Assembly (NCBI GenBank): GCA_964246015.1
Contig: CAXTPG010000010.1
Span: 1 to 64,000, forward strand
DNA length: 64,000 nt
Reading direction: 5' to 3'
Origin: JBBROS01 sp964246015
GTDB lineage: Bacteria > Pseudomonadota > Alphaproteobacteria > Acetobacterales > Acetobacteraceae
The notes beneath the pieces were generated by a model, which was not told where the DNA came from, searched no databases, and saw nothing but the letters and a program-made list of their open reading frames with translations. The translations under genes and the position numbers were made by a program. This document shows, piece after piece, positions 58,988 through 64,000 of the stretch (position 1 is the stretch's first letter; each line of letters starts with the position of its first letter).

Positions 58988-61723
58988 TTGAGCGACACGT
59001 CCGATACGCCCGGCCCCGCGTCACCCCCGGTGATGCTCGAAGACGAGATGCGCCGGTCGTATCTCGACTACGCCATGTCCGTCATCGTCAGCCGTGCGCT
59101 GCCGGATGCGCGGGACGGGTTGAAGCCGGTGCATCGGCGCATCCTGTTCGGGATGAACGAGAGCGGGTACACGTCGGACAAGCCGTATCGCAAGTCCGCG
59201 CGCGTCGTGGGCGACGTGATGGGCAAGTACCATCCGCATGGCGATGCCTCGATCTACGACGCGCTGGTGCGGATGGCGCAGCCGTTCTCGATGCGGGTGC
59301 CGTTGATCGACGGGCAGGGGAATTTCGGGTCGGTCGACGGGGATCCGCCGGCGGCGATGCGGTATACGGAGGTTCGGCTGGCGAAGTCGGCCGGGTTCCT
59401 GCTGGAGGACATCGACCAGGAGACGGTCGATTTCGCGCCGAACTACGACGAGAGCGCCGAGGAGCCGAAGGTTCTGCCGGCGCGGTATCCGAACCTGCTG
59501 ATCAACGGTGCCAACGGGATCGCGGTGGGGATGGCGACGAACATCCCGCCGCACAACCCGGGGGAGATCATCGATGCGGCGCTGCATCTGATCGAGTTCC
59601 CTGAGGCGACGCTCGAGGAGCTGATGCGGATCGTGCCGGGTCCGGATTTCCCGACGGGGGCGATGATCCTGGGGCGTGCGGGGATCCGGTCGGCGTTCGA
59701 GGGTGGGCGCGGGTCGTTGATCGTGCGGGCGCGGGCGGAGTTCGAGGAGCTGCGGGGGAACCGGACGGCGATCATCGTCACGGAGATTCCGTATCAGGTG
59801 AACAAGGCGACGCTGATCGAGAAGATCGCGGACCTGGTGCGCGGGAAGCTGATCGAGGGGATCAGCGACATGCGGGACGAGAGCGACCGCAGCGGGATGC
59901 GGATCGTGATCGAGCTGAAGCGCGAGGCGACGCCGGAGGTGGTGCTGAACCACCTGTTCCGGTTCACGAGCCTGCAGACGACGTTCAGCGTCAATTTCCT
60001 GGCATTGGATGGCGGGCGACCGCGGCTGATGGGGCTGAAGGACGCGCTGGAGGTGTTCCTGCGGTTCCGGGAGGACGTGATCCTGCGGCGCAGCCGGTTC
60101 GAGCTGCAGAAGGCGCGGGACCGGGCGCACCAGCTGGTGGGGCTGGCGATCGCGGTCGCCAATATCGACGAGGTCGTGCGGATCATCCGGGCCAGCCCGG
60201 ACAGCGCGGCGGCGCGGGTGGCGCTGATGGAGCCGGACTGGCCGGCGGCGGACATCCAGGGGCTGCTGGACCTGATCGACGACAGCGGCAACCAGATCAT
60301 CGATGGCCGGGTGAAGCTGACCGAGGCGCAGGCGCGGGGCATCCTGGAGCTGCGGCTGGCGCGGCTGACGGGGCTGGAGCGGGAGAAGATCCAGTCGGAG
60401 CTGACCGAGGTGGGCCAGCGGATCACGGAGCTGCTGCTGATCCTGGACAGCCGGCCGCGGCGGCTGGAGGTGATGCGGGACGAGCTGGCGGCGGTGCGGG
60501 TCGCGTTGGCCTCGCCCCGGCAGACGGCGATCGTCGACGCTTCGGCGGACCAGGACGACGAGAGCCTGATCGAGCCCGGGCAGATGGTGGTGACGATCAC
60601 CCGGGACGGGTTCATCAAGCGGACGCCGCTGGAGACGTTCCGGCAGCAGAATCGGGGCGGGCGCGGGCGGACGGGCGCCGGGACCCGCGGCGACGACATC
60701 GTCACGCGCAGCTTCAACGCGCATACGCACCAGTGGGTGCTGTTCTTCAGCAGCGGCGGTAAGGCGTACCGGGAGAAGGTGTGGCGGCTGCCGGAGGCGA
60801 GTCCGACGGCGAAGGGCCGGGCGCTGGTGAACCTGCTGCCGGAGCTGGGCGGCGACGGAATCACGGCGGTGCTGCCGCTGCCGCAGGACGAGGGGCTTTG
60901 GGAGAACCTGCATCTGGTGTTCGCGACGGCGAGCGGGGGGGTGCGGCGGAACAAGCTTTCGGATTTCGGGCGGATCCGGTCATCGGGGATCATCGCGATG
61001 AAGCTGGAGGAGGGGGACCGGCTGATCGGCGTCGCGACGTGCCGGGAGCTGGACGACGTGTTCCTGGCGACGAGGCTGGGGCGGTGCATCCGGTTCCAGA
61101 TCACCGACGACACGCTGCGGGTGTTCACGGGGCGGGACAGCCAGGGTGTGCGCGGCATCAGGCTGGCGAAGGGCGACGAGGTGATCGGGCTGTCCGTGCT
61201 GGGGCACGTCGACGCCACGATGGAGGAGCGGACGGCGTACCTGAAGGCGGCTGCGGCGCGGTCGGGGATACCTGCCGCGGAGGTGGAGGCCGCGTCGGAG
61301 GCGGATGAGCCTGTTGCGGCGGTCGAGCTTTCGGCGGAGCGGCTGGCGGCCTTGGAGGCGGCGGAGGAGATATTGCTGACGGTGACGAGCGCCGGGTTCG
61401 GCAAGCGGAGCTCGGCGTATCATTACCGGGTGACGGGGCGGGGCGGGCAGGGGATCGCGAACATCACGCTGGCGGCGCGGAACGGGACGGCGGTGGTGGC
61501 GAGCTTCCCGGTGCGGGCGGGGGATGGCGTGATGCTGGTGACGGATGGGGGACAGCTGATCCGGGTGCCGTCGGACCAGGTGCGGGTGACGGGGCGGGCG
61601 AGCATGGGGGTGACGCTGCTGCGGGTGGCCGAGGGGGAGCGGGTGACGAGCGTGTTCCCGATCCTGGAGGACGCGGACGACATCGAGGGCGTGCCGGAGC
61701 CGGAGGCGCCGGCCGATGCCTGA
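58988..61723 (+). CDS. gyrA: DNA gyrase subunit A
   Basis: The start is TTG 58988 (LSDTSDTPGPASPPVMLEDEM). The 911-residue protein has the breakage-reunion domain MRRSYLDYAMSVIVSRALPDARDGLKPVHRRILFGM, the catalytic Tyr126 in AAMRYTEVRL, and a C-terminal DNA-wrapping beta-pinwheel with GyrA box QNRGGRG (variant of QRRGGKG). In the quinolone-resistance region HPHGDASIYDALVRM, the position equal to E. coli Ser83 is Ala87 and Asp87 is kept as Asp91. The coaD start overlaps its end by 8 bases. Confidence 0.97.
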   Translation: MSDTSDTPGPASPPVMLEDEMRRSYLDYAMSVIVSRALPDARDGLKPVHRRILFGMNESGYTSDKPYRKSARVVGDVMGKYHPHGDASIYDALVRMAQPFSMRVPLIDGQGNFGSVDGDPPAAMRYTEVRLAKSAGFLLEDIDQETVDFAPNYDESAEEPKVLPARYPNLLINGANGIAVGMATNIPPHNPGEIIDAALHLIEFPEATLEELMRIVPGPDFPTGAMILGRAGIRSAFEGGRGSLIVRARAEFEELRGNRTAIIVTEIPYQVNKATLIEKIADLVRGKLIEGISDMRDESDRSGMRIVIELKREATPEVVLNHLFRFTSLQTTFSVNFLALDGGRPRLMGLKDALEVFLRFREDVILRRSRFELQKARDRAHQLVGLAIAVANIDEVVRIIRASPDSAAARVALMEPDWPAADIQGLLDLIDDSGNQIIDGRVKLTEAQARGILELRLARLTGLEREKIQSELTEVGQRITELLLILDSRPRRLEVMRDELAAVRVALASPRQTAIVDASADQDDESLIEPGQMVVTITRDGFIKRTPLETFRQQNRGGRGRTGAGTRGDDIVTRSFNAHTHQWVLFFSSGGKAYREKVWRLPEASPTAKGRALVNLLPELGGDGITAVLPLPQDEGLWENLHLVFATASGGVRRNKLSDFGRIRSSGIIAMKLEEGDRLIGVATCRELDDVFLATRLGRCIRFQITDDTLRVFTGRDSQGVRGIRLAKGDEVIGLSVLGHVDATMEERTAYLKAAAARSGIPAAEVEAASEADEPVAAVELSAERLAALEAAEEILLTVTSAGFGKRSSAYHYRVTGRGGQGIANITLAARNGTAVVASFPVRAGDGVMLVTDGGQLIRVPSDQVRVTGRASMGVTLLRVAEGERVTSVFPILEDADDIEGVPEPEAPADA

Positions 61724-62228
61724 GACCCGCGTGCATACCGGGATCTATCCGGGGACGTTCGACCCTGTCACCAACGGGCATATCGACATCATCGCGCGGG
61801 CTGCGCGGGTGGTGCACCGGCTTGTGGTGGGGGTTGCGACCAATGCGGGCAAGGGGCCGCTGTTCCCGCTGGAGGAGCGGGTGGAGCTGGTCCGGGCGGA
61901 GGTCTCGGCGATCGCGGCGCGAACCGGGACGGTGATCGAGGTCACGAGCTTTTCCGGTCTGCTGATCGATTTCGCGCGGAGCGTGAACGCGGGCGTGATC
62001 ATCCGGGGGCTTCGGGCGGTGTCGGATTTCGACTACGAGTTCCAGATGGCCGGGATGAACTATCGTTTGGACGACGGGATCGAGACGGTGTTCCTGATGG
62101 CGAGCGAGCATCACCAGTTCATCTCGTCGCGGTTCGTGAAGGAGATCGCGACGCTGGGCGGGGATGTCAGCAGCTTCGTGCCGGCGTTGACGCTGGAGCG
62201 GACGCTGGCGCGGGTCAGGACAGCATGA
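61716..62228 (+). CDS. coaD: Phosphopantetheine adenylyltransferase
   Basis: The 170-residue enzyme of CoA synthesis has the nucleotidyltransferase motif GIYPGTFDPVTNGHIDII (TxGH-type) near the start, IIRGLRAVSDFDYEFQMAGMNYRL in the middle, and HHQFISSRFVKEIATLGGDVSSFVP toward the end. It makes dephospho-CoA from 4'-phosphopantetheine and ATP. It overlaps gyrA upstream and the exported cyclophilin downstream (ATGA), so these are co-transcribed. Confidence 0.96.
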   Translation: MPETRVHTGIYPGTFDPVTNGHIDIIARAARVVHRLVVGVATNAGKGPLFPLEERVELVRAEVSAIAARTGTVIEVTSFSGLLIDFARSVNAGVIIRGLRAVSDFDYEFQMAGMNYRLDDGIETVFLMASEHHQFISSRFVKEIATLGGDVSSFVPALTLERTLARVRTA

Positions 62229-62788
62229 TGGAGACGAGGATGCATCGCAGGACATTGATGGCGGCCGGGCTGGCCGTGGCGGCCGGGCCTGCGTTGGCGC
62301 AGGCGCTGGACGATCCGCAGAACACGTTGTTCATGGATTTGAAGGACGGGCGGGTCGTGATCCGGCTGCGTCCGGACCTGGCGCCGAAGCACGTGGAGCG
62401 GGTGAAGCAGTTGACGCGGGAGGGGTTCTACAACGGCACGCCGTTCCATCGCGTGATCGACGGGTTCATGGCGCAGGGGGGCGATCCGACCGGGACGGGG
62501 ACGGGGGGCAGCAAGCTGCCGGACCTGCCGGCGGAGTTCACGACGGCGACGAAGTTCCTGCGGGGGACGATCGGGGCGGCGCGGACGTCGAACCCGAACA
62601 GCGCCAACAGCCAATTCTACATCTGCTTCGCCCCGGCCTCGAACCTCGATGGGCAGTACACCATCTGGGGGCAGGTGATCTCGGGCATGGAGAATGTCGA
62701 CAAGATCAAGCGGGGCAGCGGCGGGAACGGGATCGTGCAGGGGCCGGACAAGATCATCCGCATGCAGGTCGCGGCGGACGCGAAGTAG
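62225..62788 (+). CDS. Exported peptidyl-prolyl cis-trans isomerase (cyclophilin)
   Basis: The protein has up to 187 residues. A signal peptide (MHRRTLMAAGLAVAAGPALAQA from ATG 62240, or five residues more from 62225) precedes a cyclophilin domain with YNGTPFHRVIDGFMAQGGDPTGTGTGG (catalytic Arg in FHRV) and SANSQFYICFAP. The RR pair hints at Tat or Sec export. GGAG at 62230 favours the internal ATG 62240. It should help fold periplasmic proteins. A cytoplasmic paralogue follows 18 bp later. Confidence 0.92.
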   Translation: MMETRMHRRTLMAAGLAVAAGPALAQALDDPQNTLFMDLKDGRVVIRLRPDLAPKHVERVKQLTREGFYNGTPFHRVIDGFMAQGGDPTGTGTGGSKLPDLPAEFTTATKFLRGTIGAARTSNPNSANSQFYICFAPASNLDGQYTIWGQVISGMENVDKIKRGSGGNGIVQGPDKIIRMQVAADAK

Positions 62789-62806
62789 CAACAACGAACA
62801 GGACGG

Positions 62807-63304
62807 ATGATGTCAGACACGACGGCACTTGACCCCGAGAACACGCTGCACATGCAGTTGAAGGACGGGCCGGTGGTGATCCAGCTCCGCCCGGATCTGG
62901 CGCCGAAACACGTGGAGCGCGTGAAGGCGCTGGCGCGGGAGGGGTTCTATGACGGCACGGTGTTCCACCGTGTGATCGAGGGCTTCATGGCGCAGGGCGG
63001 CGACCCGACCGGGACGGGCACGGGCGGGAGCAAGCACGGGACGCTGAAGGCGGAGTTCAGCCGCAGTGCGAAGTTCCTGCGGGGCACCGTGGGCGCTGCG
63101 CGGACGGGCGACCCGGACAGCGCGAACAGCCAGTTCTACATCATGTTCGCCCCGGCGCCGCACCTGGATGGCCAGTATACGATCTGGGGCCAGGTGGTTT
63201 CGGGGATGGAGCATGTCGATGCCATCAAGCGGGGCAGCGGCGGGAGCGGCAGCGTGAGCGATCCCGACAAGATCGTGAGCGTGACGGTGGCTGCCGACGC
63301 GTAA
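62807..63304 (+). CDS. Cytoplasmic peptidyl-prolyl cis-trans isomerase (cyclophilin)
   Basis: The 165-residue protein has no signal peptide (MMSDTTALDPENTLHMQLKDG) and the same cyclophilin blocks (YDGTVFHRVIEGFMAQGGDPTGTGTGG, SANSQFYIMFAP, GQYTIWGQVVSGMEHVDAIKRGSGG). It is a tandem duplicate of the preceding gene with AGGACGG before its ATG. A GC hairpin (63321-63343) follows its stop. Confidence 0.93.
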   Translation: MMSDTTALDPENTLHMQLKDGPVVIQLRPDLAPKHVERVKALAREGFYDGTVFHRVIEGFMAQGGDPTGTGTGGSKHGTLKAEFSRSAKFLRGTVGAARTGDPDSANSQFYIMFAPAPHLDGQYTIWGQVVSGMEHVDAIKRGSGGSGSVSDPDKIVSVTVAADA

Positions 63305-63320
63305 CGGCGTTGGCAGGAGG

Positions 63321-63343
63321 CCCGGGACGACGTATGTCCCGGG
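63321..63343 (+). terminator. Hairpin after the cyclophilin gene
   Basis: CCCGGGAC (63321-63328) pairs with GTCCCGGG (63336-63343) across a 7-base loop, 17 bp after the cyclophilin stop and 15 bp before tRNA-Lys. No T-run follows, so termination may be partial. Confidence 0.5.
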
Positions 63344-63357
63344 TCCGTCGACGATAT

Positions 63358-63433
63358 GGGCCTGTAGCTCAGCTGGTAGAGCACGGGACTTTTAATCTTG
63401 TGGTCGTGGGTTCGAGTCCCACCGGGCCCACCA
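63358..63433 (+). tRNA. tRNA-Lys (anticodon TTT)
   Basis: Acceptor arms GGGCCTG (63358-63364) and CGGGCCC (63423-63429) pair with one G-U, followed by discriminator A and encoded CCA. D-arm GCTCAGCTGGTAGAGC, anticodon loop CTTTTAA with TTT at 63391-63393, and T-arm GTGGG-TTCGAGT-CCCAC are all standard. Length 76. Confidence 0.97.
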
Positions 63434-63533
63434 GTCTGCTGGTACACAGAGTCGTGTTCGGTTGATGCTTACCCGCGCCATCGCGGCGCCATCGTTCCTG
63501 CGTTCACTCCATCATCGCAGTGGAGGACCGGAC

Positions 63534-63782
63534 ATGAAGAGTATGAAGGTGTTGATCGTCGCGGCCGGGTTGGGCCTGGGCGCGATTTTCGGGGCACAGG
63601 CGGCGCCGTCCGGTGTCGTGGCGCCCGGGGTTTCCGGCGGGATCGAGCTGGTTTCGGGCGGGTGCGGGGCTGGGGGTCACCGGGACGGGTATGGGCATTG
63701 CCGGCCGAACTACCGGCCCGAGTATCGGCGCTGCCCGCCGTACACTCATCCGACGCCGTATGGCTGCCGCCGCAACTACTGA
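63534..63782 (+). CDS. Small secreted GCG_CRPN-type protein, 82 aa
   Basis: ATG 63534 with GGAGGA 7-12 bases upstream gives a signal peptide (MKSMKVLIVAAGLGLGAIFG, ending AQAA) followed by a short Cys/Gly/Tyr/Arg-rich mature part containing GCGAGGHRDGYGHCRPN, the GCG_CRPN motif, then RRCPPYTHPTPYGCRRNY. Four cysteines suggest disulphides or metal binding. Function unknown. It is a lone gene. Confidence 0.82.
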   Translation: MKSMKVLIVAAGLGLGAIFGAQAAPSGVVAPGVSGGIELVSGGCGAGGHRDGYGHCRPNYRPEYRRCPPYTHPTPYGCRRNY

Positions 63783-64000
63783 GGCGATGGCGGCGCTGGC
63801 CGTGATGGGCCGGCGCCGTTCCGCGGCTGCCGGATGACTGAGAGGCTCTGCGGGCCGGGGGTGATCAGGCCGGGCCGTTGTGGAGCATTCGATGCTCGAT
63901 ACGGATCATCACGCGCACCTGTCCGGGCTTCTGGTAGGCTCTGTTGCCTCTTAATAGCGCATCTGCTCGGTCTTTAGGCGGGTGTTGCTGGAGTTAAATG
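63783..64000. other. Intergenic region at the right edge
   Basis: No reading frame or RNA gene is supported in these 218 bases. The last three bases are ATG with GGAG 5-8 bases before it, so a plus-strand gene may begin exactly at the edge. Confidence 0.4.

Overview
The window is very GC-rich (about 70% by eye, strong third-position G/C bias) and reads as a chromosomal segment of an alphaproteobacterium, most likely Acetobacteraceae/Rhodospirillales. The evidence is a GTTC-N7-GTTC LexA box upstream of recA, an alanine at GyrA position 83, flagellar genes in alphaproteobacterial arrangement, a hopanoid-type HpnL protein, a small GCG_CRPN-type secreted protein and a Hint-domain giant surface protein. 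The family assignment is inference.

Layout. 1-4.9 kb: 3'-truncated peptide-type solute-binding protein (SBP), divergent flagellin, a small unknown gene overlapping an ABC-F ATPase, and a Uma2-family protein. 4.9-12 kb: catabolic and regulatory blocks, namely LacI regulator / phytanoyl-CoA dioxygenase-like oxygenase / orphan SBP with a clear LacI-type operator, then IclR regulator / glyoxylate carboligase / formyltransferase-fold protein. 12.05-24.3 kb: one gene of about 4,066 codons on the minus strand, with beta-helix repeats, autotransporter-associated strand repeats, a Gly-rich block and a C-terminal Hint domain. A repetitive Gly/Ala protein lies divergent to it. 25.6-36 kb: galE, orphan SBP plus GntR regulator, a ClpP-like protease, prolyl oligopeptidase, another peptide SBP, a sensor kinase and a cytidine deaminase-like gene.

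36-42.4 kb: recA with its SOS box, then the minus-strand flagellar run flgB-flgC-fliE-fliQ-fliR-flhB, with a divergent plus-strand run (unknown gene)-fliO-fliP-(small acidic gene). 42.6-50.2 kb: a carboxymuconolactone decarboxylase-like gene, tRNA-Leu, an RNase D-like exonuclease, then a tightly overlapped acyl-CoA cluster (DUF35, thiolase-like, NDP-forming acyl-CoA synthetase, CoA-transferase A and B). A YefM/YoeB toxin-antitoxin pair sits between this cluster and a crotonase gene. 50.2-58.9 kb: a minus-strand operon running cobB then a complete peptide/nickel-type ABC transporter. It starts only about 38 bp from a plus-strand operon cbiD-hpnL-CDP-alcohol phosphotransferase. 59-64 kb: gyrA, coaD, two tandem cyclophilins, tRNA-Lys and a small secreted protein.

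Several short dispersed hairpin repeat families occupy the intergenic gaps. No insertion sequence, prophage or CRISPR array was seen. No gene-free stretch exceeds 300 bases. The best candidates for something undescribed are the giant Hint protein with its divergent neighbour, the cobB/ABC-transporter operon with a 13-bp palindrome at the junction, and the DUF35/thiolase-like pair that lacks its usual cysteines.
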